A stretch of 35,913 nucleotides of DNA from Candidatus Stahliibacteriota bacterium (GTDB taxonomy: Bacteria > Hydrothermota > Tepidihabitantia > SM23-42), in contig JAUWGT010000004.1 in the NCBI GenBank assembly GCA_030606265.1, positions 1-35,913 on the forward strand, written 5' to 3'. How positions within the stretch are numbered: the first letter of the stretch is position 1; each line of letters begins with the position of its first letter. The position numbers were made by a program, and so were the translations under genes. A model generated the notes under the pieces. The model did no database searches. It was not told where the DNA came from and was given only the letters and a program-made list of their open reading frames with translations. Shown one piece after another: positions 1-9,684 of the stretch.

Positions 1-736
1 CGTGCGCCATCACATGTTCCATGAACTGATCGTGAATTTTATCACGTGCCGGATTGAGATTTTCACTTTCAAGAACCGGACGAAGGTTTTCAACGATGAC
101 CAACTCCGTACTTTCCTTCAAAGTATTGAGGATGATATCGCGGGCGTCTTTATTACCAGCATAGATAACTGGAAGTCGGTAACCGGTGCCGAACCTTGGT
201 CTTGGATCAGCAGCCTTTATGAGTTCTCCCAATTCGACAACGTGGGAAATAGTCCCACCATCAATACCACCGGACAGGAGTATCATGTCCGGTCGCAGGT
301 CCCTTATTCGCTTTATTTTTTGATGGGGTAGTCTGCCGTCGTTTGAGGCAATGACGTCCATCACGATTGCTCCTGCACCAAGGGCAGCACGCGCTGCACT
401 TTCTGCGGTCATTGTCAAAACGACACCTGCGACCATCATTTGTAGACCACCGCCTGCTGAAGAGGTTGAGACATAGAGATCAACGCCTTCTTTGTCCTTT
501 ACGCCTTTGATAATATCTTCACCATCCAGTAGCTTTATACCGGAGAGCTCCTCGACCTCACGCACTGAGTTTAGAACTCCTCTTGTGACATCCTCAAAAG
601 GAGCCTCCACAGTTGTTGGAGCTTCCCCTCTCACAACGAGTCGATACTCTTCACCTTTTTTCTCGATTAGAATAGCTTTGGTCGTAGTGCTGCCACAATC
701 AGTGGCCAGAATTCTTTTTGGCTCTTTTTGCTTCAT
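1..736 (-). CDS. glmL: Glutamate mutase L / MutL-family ASKHA protein, partial (C-terminus beyond window)
   Basis: Manual minus-strand translation from ATG at 736: MKQKEPKRILATDCGSTTTKAILIEKKGEEYRLVVRGEAPTTVEAPFEDVTRGVLNSVREVEEL...DLYVSTSSAGGGLQMMVAGVVLTMTAESAARAALGAGAIVMDVIASNDGRLPHQKIKRIRDLRPDMILLSGGIDGGTISHVVELGELIKAADP; ASKHA phosphate-binding DCGSTTTKA and family-typical YVSTSSAGGGLQMMVAG. Open to window edge, so missing from ORF track. Confidence 0.9.
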   Translation of the reverse strand, partial: MKQKEPKRILATDCGSTTTKAILIEKKGEEYRLVVRGEAPTTVEAPFEDVTRGVLNSVREVEELSGIKLLDGEDIIKGVKDKEGVDLYVSTSSAGGGLQMMVAGVVLTMTAESAARAALGAGAIVMDVIASNDGRLPHQKIKRIRDLRPDMILLSGGIDGGTISHVVELGELIKAADPRPRFGTGYRLPVIYAGNKDARDIILNTLKESTELVIVENLRPVLESENLNPARDKIHDQFMEHVMAH

Positions 737-1019
737 GCCTAGCCTCCTCAAGACGTTCGATTTCACATATTAACGCCTCAATGTTAGTTCGATCCTCCAA
801 CATTGCGGTTATTTCTTCGTATTCACGATAATTAAATAGCGCGCGGTAAAAAGGTTGCATAAATATCAAGAACTGATTTCCCAAAAAGGTGAGTGGTTTT
901 GCTGATTCCAACATAACGATTGCGACCGGCGATAAACGATAATCGATCGCCTTCTGAGCGATCTTATTGAGCAGAATTTTCTTTCTCTCTTCAGTTACTT
1001 CGAATTTTGGTTCGTCCAT
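699..1019 (-). CDS. Conserved hypothetical small protein between gcvPB and glmL
   Basis: 106-aa ORF overlapping both neighbours by a few tens of nt in operon arrangement. Confidence 0.65.
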   Translation of the reverse strand: MDEPKFEVTEERKKILLNKIAQKAIDYRLSPVAIVMLESAKPLTFLGNQFLIFMQPFYRALFNYREYEEITAMLEDRTNIEALICEIERLEEARHEAKRAKKNSGH

Positions 1020-2434
1020 TTTACCTTAAGTTCTTTTATCGCCTTCACTTCGTCAAGACGACGTACCGGTGTATTATGAGGTGCTGATTTTAGGATGTCG
1101 GGGTGATCCTTTGCGTCCTTTCGTATTTGTTTCATTACGTCGATAAAGTGATCCAAGGTCTCTTTTGATTCACTGTCAGTCGGTTCAATCATCAGTGCCT
1201 CACTAACGATAAGGGGAAAATATACGGTAGGTGCGTGCAGACCGAAGTCCAGGAGTCTTTTTGCGATGTCGAGTGTCTTGACTCCGTGGTCGCGTAATGC
1301 TTTCCCCGATAAAACACCTTCATGCATGCAAAATCCGTCAAACGGTAAATAATAATCATCTTTTAATGATTGAATGATATAATTAGCATTAAGAATCGCT
1401 GATTTGGATATTTTTTTTAACCCTTGTTCGCCGACCATTCTTAAATAAGTGTAGGCTCGCACCAGGACGAGAAAATTGCCATAAAAAGTCTGGACCTTGC
1501 CGATCGTGTCAGGTAAATCATAATCTAAAGTATACATAGTATCTTTTTTGGATACAATAGGAACTGGTAGATAGGGGGCAAGGGTTTTGGTAACTGCAAC
1601 CGGACCTGAACCAGGGCCGCCGCCGCCATGGGGTGTTGAAAATGTCTTGTGCAGGTTGAAATGGACTGCATCAAAGCCCATGTCACCCGGTCTTGTGATG
1701 CCCAGCAGAGGATTGAGATTGGCACCATCAAGGTAAACAAGACCGCCCTTTTCATGCACAATAGCCGTGATTTCTCTAACCTCTTTTTCAAAAAGGCCCA
1801 AGGTATTGGGGTTGGTCAGCATAATTCCGGCAACTTCTTCATTCATGAGTTCTTTGAGTTTGCTGACATCGACGAGTCCTTTGTTATTTGATGGTTGGGT
1901 AATGGGTTTGAACCCTGAAAAATTCACGCTTGCCGGGTTGGTACCGTGTGCTGAATCAGGGACCAGAATATACTGACGAGCCTCATTCTGTTTGTTAAAA
2001 TGAGTTTTGAACATGCTGATCGCGGTGAATTCACCCTGAGCGCCGGCAGCTGGTTGCAATGTTATTGCATCAAGGTTTACGATTTTCTTTAAATAATTAC
2101 CTAATTCATACATTAACCTTAAGGCACCTTGGGTCGTTTTTTCTTGCTGCAAAGGATGGAGATCAGTAAAACCGTCAAGCCGCGACGTTTCTTCGTTGAT
2201 CTTTGGATTATATTTCATTGTGCAAGAACCAAGCGGGTAGAAATCCTTATCAACATGATGATTCATTGAGGAGAGGTTGACAAAATGCCGCATTACTTGA
2301 GGTTCGCTTACTTCAGGCAATGTCGCGATTTTCTTGCGACGAAAACGATCTGAGATCTCTATTTCCGGAACATCGCAGGTCGGTAATGAGTAGCCTTTAC
2401 GTCCTTGTTTTGATATTTCAAAAATAAGTTCCAT
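995..2434 (-). CDS. gcvPB: Glycine dehydrogenase (decarboxylating) subunit 2 (P-protein beta subunit)
   Basis: 479 aa; PLP-enzyme motif HFNLHKTFSTPHGGGGPGSGPV and LGSCTMKYNPKINEE typical of GcvPB. Confidence 0.96.
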   Translation of the reverse strand: MELIFEISKQGRKGYSLPTCDVPEIEISDRFRRKKIATLPEVSEPQVMRHFVNLSSMNHHVDKDFYPLGSCTMKYNPKINEETSRLDGFTDLHPLQQEKTTQGALRLMYELGNYLKKIVNLDAITLQPAAGAQGEFTAISMFKTHFNKQNEARQYILVPDSAHGTNPASVNFSGFKPITQPSNNKGLVDVSKLKELMNEEVAGIMLTNPNTLGLFEKEVREITAIVHEKGGLVYLDGANLNPLLGITRPGDMGFDAVHFNLHKTFSTPHGGGGPGSGPVAVTKTLAPYLPVPIVSKKDTMYTLDYDLPDTIGKVQTFYGNFLVLVRAYTYLRMVGEQGLKKISKSAILNANYIIQSLKDDYYLPFDGFCMHEGVLSGKALRDHGVKTLDIAKRLLDFGLHAPTVYFPLIVSEALMIEPTDSESKETLDHFIDVMKQIRKDAKDHPDILKSAPHNTPVRRLDEVKAIKELKVKWTNQNSK

Positions 2435-2443
2435 TCAAAGCCT

Positions 2444-2641
2444 TCAGGACTCCTTGTAAATCTCTGCAAAACGTGCAAAAGATCGGTCATAGGTTTTTTC
2501 AATATCATCAGGAAAACAACAAGCGGGTAATTCATTAATGGACAGATGATAACTAATGCATTCACAACATTTACCCTTACGAGAACATGGCTCATAAGTG
2601 CAATTACAATGCTTCAGATTGGCTTCAATATTACAGTCCAT
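2444..2641 (-). CDS. DUF6485-like small cysteine-rich protein
   Basis: 65 aa [58 protein letters not shown]; Cys pattern recalled for DUF6485. Confidence 0.75.
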   Translation of the reverse strand: MDCNIEANLKHCNCTYEPCSRKGKCCECISYHLSINELPACCFPDDIEKTYDRSFARFAEIYKES

Positions 2642-2648
2642 AACAAAT

Positions 2649-2676
2649 ATTATATACAGAATGAGCTTGATGTCAA
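2649..2676 (-). promoter_or_regulatory. Sigma70-like promoter TTGACA-N16-TATAAT for DUF6485-gcvPB-glmL operon
   Basis: Minus strand TTGACA tcaagctcattctgta TATAAT then atttgtt ATG; 7 nt between -10 and start codon. Confidence 0.75.
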
Positions 2677-2701
2677 CTGGCTTGGGATGGACAAGAGTGC
2701 C

Positions 2702-2729
2702 TTGACCAGGTGTGAATAATGATTATTAT
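2702..2729 (+). promoter_or_regulatory. Sigma70-like promoter TTGACC-N16-TATTAT for DUF711 gene
   Basis: -10 ends 8 nt before GTG at 2738. Confidence 0.6.
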
Positions 2730-2737
2730 TTTCCTAC

Positions 2738-3889
2738 GTGAAGATACGTACGATTACCTATGGTACTAATCTTGAATATCCATTAAGAGCATCTAAGATA
2801 AGAAAGATCGGACGATTTCTTGAAAAAGCCCGTGCCGTCTTTGAAGAGGCGGATATTTCTGTTCAGACAGTGCGTTTATCAAGCCAACCATGGTCATCAT
2901 ACCTGGCGAGCAAGAAGCTTAGTGCAAAGATCAATTATGTCAAAGATCTTGAAAAATTGTGCAAAGAAAACCAGATTGATTTTGCAAGCATCGGTACGGT
3001 CCAGGATCCATTTCATATCAGAGCGATTCCGGAAATATTGAGCGCGACTTCGATCGTCTCTGGCTCGGTGACTATTGGAAATCCTAAAAATGGTATAGAT
3101 TTTCTGGCTTGTCAAAAAACCGCAAAGTCAATTCTGGAAATTTCACGATGTACGAAAAGAGGTTTTGGCAATTTCCGTTTTGCCGGAATCGCTAGCTGTC
3201 CTTCTGATATCCCGTTTTTCCCTGCTTCATACCATGAGGGGAAAACATGTTTCTCGATAGGTGTTGAGTGCAGTGATCTGGTAGCCGGGGCTTTCTGCCG
3301 AGCAAGAAGTTTGGCAAAAGCTGAATATTATCTTAAGTTAGTTCTTGAAAAGCGGTTCAGGAAGATTGATAGACTAGCCCAAAACCTTGGGAAAAGAGAA
3401 AGAGTATCGTTCAAAGGGGTTGACTTATCTCCAGCGCCTTCATTGGTCAAGGATGAAAGTCTTGCGTATGCTTTTGAAAAGTTAAAACTCGGGAAATTCG
3501 GTGGACCAGGTACCCTGGCAATATCAGCGATATTGACCAGGGCTTTAAAATCTATGGATGTAAAAAAGTGTGGGTATTCTGGCTTGATGTTACCGGTTCT
3601 TGAAGACTATGGACTTGCTCGCAGGTGGAGCCGTGGAACCATTGATATTGGGATTATTTTGGCTTGCTCTTCAGTTTGTGGGACTGGGCTTGACTGTATC
3701 CCGTTGCCCGGGAACATATCTACTAAAGAGCTCTACGCGATCCTTCTTGATGTGGCGGCTTTATCGATTCAACTCAACAAACCCTTGTCAGCGCGTCTTT
3801 TCCCAGTGCCTGGCAAAAAAGCCGGTGACATGACTGATTTCAAGTCACACTATCTTGTAGATTGTAGAATAACCAGCGTAAAACAGTAA
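2738..3889 (+). CDS. DUF711 / UPF0210 family protein
   Basis: 383 aa, GTG start; GYSGLMLPVLEDYGLA...SSVCGTGLDCIPLPG...LLDVAALSIQLNKPLSARLFPVPGKKAGD. Confidence 0.88.
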   Translation: MKIRTITYGTNLEYPLRASKIRKIGRFLEKARAVFEEADISVQTVRLSSQPWSSYLASKKLSAKINYVKDLEKLCKENQIDFASIGTVQDPFHIRAIPEILSATSIVSGSVTIGNPKNGIDFLACQKTAKSILEISRCTKRGFGNFRFAGIASCPSDIPFFPASYHEGKTCFSIGVECSDLVAGAFCRARSLAKAEYYLKLVLEKRFRKIDRLAQNLGKRERVSFKGVDLSPAPSLVKDESLAYAFEKLKLGKFGGPGTLAISAILTRALKSMDVKKCGYSGLMLPVLEDYGLARRWSRGTIDIGIILACSSVCGTGLDCIPLPGNISTKELYAILLDVAALSIQLNKPLSARLFPVPGKKAGDMTDFKSHYLVDCRITSVKQ

Positions 3890-3971
3890 GGAGTATTATG
3901 ATCCTCTTGCTGGTGATCATGGTGAAGCAATGCGGAATTTCGGTTGGTCAACAATAGCCATTGATATGTAA
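3882..3971 (+). pseudogene. Probable C-terminal remnant of a glycoside-hydrolase-like (GH63/trehalase-type) protein
   Basis: Frame translates NSKEYYDPLAGDHGEAMRNFGWSTIAIDM*, resembling C-terminal (YDPxTGE..GxxxFGWST) motif of such enzymes; no upstream ORF in frame. Confidence 0.4.
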
Positions 3972-3976
3972 TTCTT

Positions 3977-6900
3977 CTAACCTAATTTAGTGGGTAATCT
4001 TAGACTTGGTCTCTTCCCAAACTTGGGGATTTTGGGTGGATTCTTCTTCATTAGTTTGAGACATTCTTTTATGCCTCTTGTCAGTTGCGGGTCACGACCT
4101 TTTACATAATCCTGAGGTTTATTTTCAACTTCGATATCTGGATCAGTTCCGTAATTCTCCACGTGCCAGCCTACATCAACAAACCAAAAAGAGTATTCTG
4201 GTTGGGTAGTTAAACCACCATCAGATAGCGTATAGTATGGAGAAATACCGACAACACCACCCCAGGTGCGTTTGCCGATAAGCGGTCCGATCTTGTAGAG
4301 TTTAAAAGCATGGCTGAATATATCACCATCTGACCCGGCGTTCTCATTGGTAAGACAGACAATTGGGCCGAGCACTGATTCTGAAGGATACGGCTCGGGC
4401 GGTGACCAGCGTGGGATATCATAGGCAATCCTTTTGCGCGTCAATTTTTCAAGGAGGAGTTGCGAAACATGACCACCACGATTGAACCTGACATCGACTA
4501 TAAGACCAGGAAATTGTATTTCACTCAAGAAATACCGGTGAAATTCAGCAAAGCCGGACGGTCCCATATCCGGGATGTGAACATATCCTATTTTGTTCTT
4601 GCTTGCTTGGTGGATCTTTGCGCGGTTTGCCTCAACCCAGTCACGGTAACGCGCACCGCTTTCATCCGGAAGCGTTTTTATGGTTACGGTCTTTTTGCTT
4701 CCGCCTCTAGAATTAGCAATTGTCATTGCGATTTCTGCACCAGCACGATTGATCAGCATTTCCTCAGGCGATGTTTTTTTGTTGACTCTCGTACCATCGA
4801 TATTGAATAGAAGATCGCCCTTTTTAATATTCAAGCCTGGTGTGAGCAAAGGCGAAGTCTTGGTTTGCTCCCAGGGATCACCTTTGATAATGTTCGCTAT
4901 GCGGTAAGCATTGGATTTTCTGTCATATTCCAGATCAGCACCAAGGAAACCCTGTTTGTACTGCGGATGTTTTCGGTAGTCGCCACCCCATTCATAGGCG
5001 TGTGACGTGCCGAGTTCACCCTGCATTTCCCAAATCAGATCTGAGAATTCTGAACGGGAACCAAGCCGATCTAATAAAGGCAGGTATTTCTTGTACACCT
5101 TTTTCCAGTCGATCCCAGACATATCTTTAGTCCAGAAATGATCGCGCTGCAGACGCCAGACATCGCGATACATCTGTCGCCATTCATTGCGCGGCTCAAC
5201 GAGTACTTTTATGCGCCTGAGATCAAACCAACCGCTTTTCGGTCCGGCTGGTTCTTTGGGGAGTTTTGTATCGAGATTTTCAATCGGCATAGCAATCCTC
5301 AAGCGGTTCTTGGCTCGGTATACAAGAATTTCACTGTTTTGGGAAATCTTAAAATCGGTGATACCTGAAGTAATAACACTCGCCTTTTGTTCTTTTAGGT
5401 CATAAATATGGAGCGTTGCTCTGGACTGAAGAGTGTCAGTAAACCAAAACTCGATACCACCGACAATCGGAGATTTCGTGTACAAAACCTTATCCTTGAC
5501 CGCCCAGATCTGTTCATATATGCCGGCTTGTACTGGAAAAGATATAACCCTATCTTGAATACCTGGGATGTCGATTTCCAAAGATTTCAACGGCTTCTTG
5601 GGTTGTAGCATCGATTTATCAAAAGCTGGTTTCTCAAGACCTTTTGGTGCAACCTGGGTGTACCTAAATGGTGATGCAGTTTTTTTACTCAGGGTTACTA
5701 AATAGGGTTTAATATTTGCTGGAAAGCCAAGCTCAAATTGCATTGTATCATATACCGGGTCAAAATGCCGATTGGACAGGAAATACAGGTATTTACCATC
5801 AGGATCAAAGGTCGGTGAGAAATCCTGCAATACAGTCCTCGTTGCAATATATGTTTTTCTGGTCATAGTATTACATAATTTGATACATGCGGTCCTTGCT
5901 GAATCTGGGTAACTGTATGCAAGCCATGTTCCGTCTGGTGACCAGGCTATATCATTGATTCGATAATGCTTGCTGCGGTCAAGGACAATGCGCTTCTTTG
6001 ATTTCAAATTTACAAGCACTAGTTCAAAACGATGATTGGTTAGGGCAACGAGCGGTTTAGTTGGTGAAGGTTCAAGTTCAATCGGTCGACCGATATCCAG
6101 TATCGGAAGGGCTTGTACCTTCTTACTACCTTTAGTATAGTGGATCTGCAGAGTATCTTCACCTTTATCGTCAGTGACAACGATTAGACGTTTTCCATCT
6201 GAAAGCCATCGACCAAGACGATAGCGCGCCTTAACTGTTTGCCCTGCTTGCATTACTGGACCTTCCCAGTTCGTTATTGAGAAAACCTTGCCGCGACTCG
6301 TTACTGAAATCATCTCACCTTTGGGGTGGACTGAGTAATCTTCTAGATAGTCGGCGGCACTGACGAATTTGCGATTAGTCTGAACTCGCGGACTATGGTA
6401 CTGGATTTTTACTTTCTTTGATTTATCCTGGGTAATATCATAGACATACAGATTACCGCCAGCCTGGTAAGTGATGTTCTTACCGTCAGTAGTTGCATTC
6501 CTTACGTAGAAATCAGTATGAAGGGTATGACGTTGTAGCGCTTTGCCACTGGGTAAACAAGAGTAGATATTGCCGACACCTTCATGATCGCATATGAAAT
6601 AAATTCTCTTACCGATCCACATCGGTGAGGCGAAATTACCTTTAAGGTCTATTAGCTTCCTGAAATTACCATTGCCGCGCGCATCTACCCAGAGTATACC
6701 TGCCGTGCCACCACGATATCTTTTCCAACGTGCTGGATCAACGGTGTGGCGACCAATAACAATGCCTGAATCAGAAGCAAATGCAATCTGCGTAGCTGGT
6801 CCGACGCGAATGATCTTTGGTGTATCCTTGGATTTACTTATTGAATAGATGTACATTGTTCTTAAGTACCACTGTTTGGTATTGCTCGCAAAAAAGATTC

Positions 6901-7192
6901 GCTTGCTGTTACGACTCCAGCCAACCACAGTACAATTCGCACCGAAGTAAGTTAGCCTTTTTGCGGTTCCGCCTTGAGCCGGCATGGAATATATTTCAGA
7001 CTGTCCTTCTTCAAAACCGACAAATGCGACATCTTTACCATTAGGTGAAATGAAGGGATGGCTTACTTGAGCGAGGTTTGAGGTCAACCTTCGTGCTAGA
7101 CCGCCCGGTGCAGGGACGGTCCATAGATCATCTTCACTAACAAAGATAATTGTGTTTTTATTAATTGTTGGAAAGCGATAATAACCCTGCAT
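3977..7192 (-). CDS. Tricorn protease homologue (PD40-type propellers, PDZ, S41 peptidase)
   Basis: 1071 aa; FPTINKNTIIFVSEDDLWTVPAPGGLARRLTS..., PDZ-like segment, LIVDVRFNRGGHVSQLLLEKL and GSDGDIFSHAFK. Confidence 0.95.
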   Translation of the reverse strand: MQGYYRFPTINKNTIIFVSEDDLWTVPAPGGLARRLTSNLAQVSHPFISPNGKDVAFVGFEEGQSEIYSMPAQGGTAKRLTYFGANCTVVGWSRNSKRIFFASNTKQWYLRTMYIYSISKSKDTPKIIRVGPATQIAFASDSGIVIGRHTVDPARWKRYRGGTAGILWVDARGNGNFRKLIDLKGNFASPMWIGKRIYFICDHEGVGNIYSCLPSGKALQRHTLHTDFYVRNATTDGKNITYQAGGNLYVYDITQDKSKKVKIQYHSPRVQTNRKFVSAADYLEDYSVHPKGEMISVTSRGKVFSITNWEGPVMQAGQTVKARYRLGRWLSDGKRLIVVTDDKGEDTLQIHYTKGSKKVQALPILDIGRPIELEPSPTKPLVALTNHRFELVLVNLKSKKRIVLDRSKHYRINDIAWSPDGTWLAYSYPDSARTACIKLCNTMTRKTYIATRTVLQDFSPTFDPDGKYLYFLSNRHFDPVYDTMQFELGFPANIKPYLVTLSKKTASPFRYTQVAPKGLEKPAFDKSMLQPKKPLKSLEIDIPGIQDRVISFPVQAGIYEQIWAVKDKVLYTKSPIVGGIEFWFTDTLQSRATLHIYDLKEQKASVITSGITDFKISQNSEILVYRAKNRLRIAMPIENLDTKLPKEPAGPKSGWFDLRRIKVLVEPRNEWRQMYRDVWRLQRDHFWTKDMSGIDWKKVYKKYLPLLDRLGSRSEFSDLIWEMQGELGTSHAYEWGGDYRKHPQYKQGFLGADLEYDRKSNAYRIANIIKGDPWEQTKTSPLLTPGLNIKKGDLLFNIDGTRVNKKTSPEEMLINRAGAEIAMTIANSRGGSKKTVTIKTLPDESGARYRDWVEANRAKIHQASKNKIGYVHIPDMGPSGFAEFHRYFLSEIQFPGLIVDVRFNRGGHVSQLLLEKLTRKRIAYDIPRWSPPEPYPSESVLGPIVCLTNENAGSDGDIFSHAFKLYKIGPLIGKRTWGGVVGISPYYTLSDGGLTTQPEYSFWFVDVGWHVENYGTDPDIEVENKPQDYVKGRDPQLTRGIKECLKLMKKNPPKIPKFGKRPSLRLPTKLG

Positions 7193-7224
7193 ATGATCTC
7201 CTTATATGTTTCATTATATGTTTT

Positions 7225-7252
7225 ATTATAACGATATTCAAAATCTTTGCAA
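7225..7252 (-). promoter_or_regulatory. Promoter TTGCAA-N16-TATAAT for tricorn gene
   Basis: Minus strand; followed by leader with aaggagat SD before ATG 7192. Confidence 0.6.
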
Positions 7253-7277
7253 GACTCCAATTACTTTGCTCTTCATC

Positions 7278-7305
7278 TTGACATATCATCCATTTAGAAT
7301 AGACT
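7278..7305 (+). promoter_or_regulatory. Promoter TTGACA-N16-TAGACT
   Basis: Followed by AAAGGAGG SD and ATG 7322. Confidence 0.65.
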
Positions 7306-7321
7306 AACAAAAGGAGGTACG

Positions 7322-7825
7322 ATGAAGAGATGGATTTGGTTTATTTTACCGCTACTTATTGTTGGTTGTGCTGGTCAGGCTGCAATTGAGTTCGGTGTTA
7401 ATGATGGTGCGCTCTTTGACGGGACCCTCGGTGATATCAGTATGACGGTTACAAGGATTGATATGAGTGAAGGTGATGGATACGTCACGGTCTGGGAAGG
7501 CGCAAAAGAAGTAGCAGTTGGCATCCAGGTTTCTGACTTCGTAAGTATTACTGATGCCTATGTTGAGGTGGCACCCGGTTCGTATCAGAATATCAGATTG
7601 ACGGTTGAATCAGTGCGCTATATCCAGGATAGCGTGAGTGTTCCACTTATTGATACGTCATACCAGTTTACAGCCACGGCTTTTACAGAACTTGTGGTCG
7701 AAGATAATGACGACCTAGAGTTTGTTGTTGGAATTATGAGCGCAACGTGGTTTGATGTTGATTCGCTAAAGATCAAGGACGGGTGCATAGCGTTTCAAGG
7801 AGCATCGCTTAGGATTTATTATTAA
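7322..7825 (+). CDS. Secreted lipoprotein (DUF4382-like?)
   Basis: Signal peptide with lipobox MKRWIWFILPLLIVGC; beta-rich single domain. Confidence 0.65.
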   Translation: MKRWIWFILPLLIVGCAGQAAIEFGVNDGALFDGTLGDISMTVTRIDMSEGDGYVTVWEGAKEVAVGIQVSDFVSITDAYVEVAPGSYQNIRLTVESVRYIQDSVSVPLIDTSYQFTATAFTELVVEDNDDLEFVVGIMSATWFDVDSLKIKDGCIAFQGASLRIYY

Positions 7826-7830
7826 TCTTA

Positions 7831-8526
7831 ATGATCAAACGGATCATCAGGTTCAAAGAAGCAATATCAACACAGGATACCGCAAAAAGATTTGTAAATC
7901 AAAATAAAGAGCTGGCGATTTTTTCTTTACGTCAGAAACATGGTCGTGGCAGACAGGGGCGGACGTGGTATTCACCACCCGGCGGGCTGTATGTTTCACT
8001 TTTGCTTTTTCCACGTACACGGTTAAGTTCGATCCCTTTATTAGCATCTCTGGTCATTGTGAAGGTCCTTGAGGATTATGGTTTTTCCCGGTTGTCAATA
8101 CACTGGCCCAATGATGTCCTGCTCAATGAGAAAAAGGTATCGGGTATCATCTGCGAACAGTCCGGGGATGCGGTTATCTGTGGGATAGGTTTGAATGTTA
8201 ATAATGATGGATTTATACCGACGTTGGAAAATGCCATATCTCTCAAGATCGATGCAGGAAAACCTTTTGATATCGACGAGATACTCACGCATCTTATCGA
8301 CAAATTCAATCCGCTGTATGATGAGTTGCAGAACCGAGGTATAAAAGTGAAGGAGGTATTAAATTACATCGATGGCATTGGTGAGTCAATTGAGGTGATC
8401 ACTTCCAGGGGTGTTTTCAGGGGTTTGGTGCATGGCATTGATGATGATTGGGCGCTTCTACTTAGGGATGAAACTGGGATGATCCGGAAGTTCTGTTACG
8501 GGGATGTCCGCAGGTTAAGATGGTAG
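7831..8526 (+). CDS. birA: Biotin--[acetyl-CoA-carboxylase] ligase
   Basis: KHGRGRQGRTWYSPPGGLYVSLLL and IHWPNDVLLNEKKVSGIICE motifs. Confidence 0.95.
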   Translation: MIKRIIRFKEAISTQDTAKRFVNQNKELAIFSLRQKHGRGRQGRTWYSPPGGLYVSLLLFPRTRLSSIPLLASLVIVKVLEDYGFSRLSIHWPNDVLLNEKKVSGIICEQSGDAVICGIGLNVNNDGFIPTLENAISLKIDAGKPFDIDEILTHLIDKFNPLYDELQNRGIKVKEVLNYIDGIGESIEVITSRGVFRGLVHGIDDDWALLLRDETGMIRKFCYGDVRRLRW

Positions 8527-9257
8527 CCGCTTTTGACATTGGCAATTCATACATCCATGTTGGTGTGTATCGCGACGGTCGTCTTGCGAAAAGGATAGTA
8601 TCCCCGGTCCAGAGTAAATATATCGAGCGCGATTTAATGAAGATGTTAGGCAGTAAAAAAATCGTTGGTGCCGCTATTGCGTCAGTTATACCCAGGATTA
8701 CGCCAAGAGTTGTACGTTTTCTAAAACGCCATTACAGAATAGAACCGGTGATTGTTTCTTCAAAAGCAGACTGTCATCTGAAATTTGACTATCGTAAGCC
8801 AATGACACTTGGTGCAGACCGTATTGCTAATGCAGTCGGCGGTTTAGCGCGGTATAGAAAAGATCTGCTCATCTTAAGTTTTGGAACGGCGACGACGCTT
8901 GATGTTGTTTTGAAGGACGGTCATTACTTGGGCGGACTTATCACACCGGGTATGGGTTTATTCATGGATGGGCTTGTAAGCCGTACTGCCCTTTTGAAAA
9001 AAGTAGCTCTTCAGTTACCTCAAAGAGTCATCGGTCAAAGTACTGAAGAGTGTATTCAGTCAGGTATTGTTAATGGTGCAGTGGTGATGTTCCAGGGTCT
9101 TATCCAGGCTATAAGACGGGAGTGTAAGAAGAGATTACTCTGTGTTGCAACTGGTGGGTGGGGTCAATTTATGGCCAACCAGATCAAGCAAATTGCTTAT
9201 TTTGATCAAGATCTTGGGATCTTTGGAGTTTTTAAGATCTATGAATACAATGCATGA
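8520..9257 (+). CDS. coaX: Type III pantothenate kinase
   Basis: AFDIGNSYIHVGVY, TLGADRIANAVGG, SFGTATTLDVV, GGLITPGMGLFMDGL; overlaps birA stop. Confidence 0.95.
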   Translation: MVAAFDIGNSYIHVGVYRDGRLAKRIVSPVQSKYIERDLMKMLGSKKIVGAAIASVIPRITPRVVRFLKRHYRIEPVIVSSKADCHLKFDYRKPMTLGADRIANAVGGLARYRKDLLILSFGTATTLDVVLKDGHYLGGLITPGMGLFMDGLVSRTALLKKVALQLPQRVIGQSTEECIQSGIVNGAVVMFQGLIQAIRRECKKRLLCVATGGWGQFMANQIKQIAYFDQDLGIFGVFKIYEYNA

Positions 9258-9684
9258 CACAAAACATATTCGGAGAATAATCTCATCTTCTTTCAAGAAG
9301 ACCATGGATATAGGTAAGAAACTCGCTGCCGAGCTTAAGCCAGGGGATATCATATATCTGTACGGTGAATTGGGAAGCGGCAAGACTGTTTTCGTAAAGG
9401 GTCTTTGTATTGGCCTGGGTGTTGAGGAAGAGGTTACCAGTTCAAGCTTTGTCATCGCTACTGACTACAAAGGAAGGCTGCCAGTCGCTCATATCGACCT
9501 CTACCGTCTCGAGGCAGAAGCGCTGGATATGTTACCGCTCGAAGAGTATATAGTCGACAAAGGTATTACCGTGATCGAGTGGGCGGATCGTCTCAATACA
9601 AAACCGACTGCCGGTATCCATGTAAAGATCGTTATAGATAAGCGAAATAGACGGGAGTTGACAGTTGAAGATATTAGGGATTGA
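9241..9684 (+). CDS. tsaE: tRNA t6A biosynthesis ATPase TsaE
   Basis: Walker A YGELGSGKTVFVKGL, HIDLYRLEAEALDMLPLEEY, VIEWADRL; likely start ATG 9241 (or 9250) rather than ORF-track 9142. Confidence 0.93.
   Translation: MNTMHDTKHIRRIISSSFKKTMDIGKKLAAELKPGDIIYLYGELGSGKTVFVKGLCIGLGVEEEVTSSSFVIATDYKGRLPVAHIDLYRLEAEALDMLPLEEYIVDKGITVIEWADRLNTKPTAGIHVKIVIDKRNRRELTVEDIRD

Noticed and set aside
492-773. Plus-strand ORFs 2-331 and 492-773
   Set aside because: Antisense to the glmL coding frame.
1525-1976. ORFs 1525-1791 (-), 1649-1891 (+) and 1767-1976 (+) inside gcvPB
   Set aside because: Out-of-frame or antisense to a clear GcvPB coding sequence.
2359-2595. 78-aa minus-strand ORF overlapping gcvPB start and DUF6485
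   Set aside because: Out of frame with two well-supported genes.
9142-9240. Upstream start for TsaE at 9142
   Set aside because: Would overlap coaX by >100 nt; conserved TsaE region begins after ATG 9241/9250.
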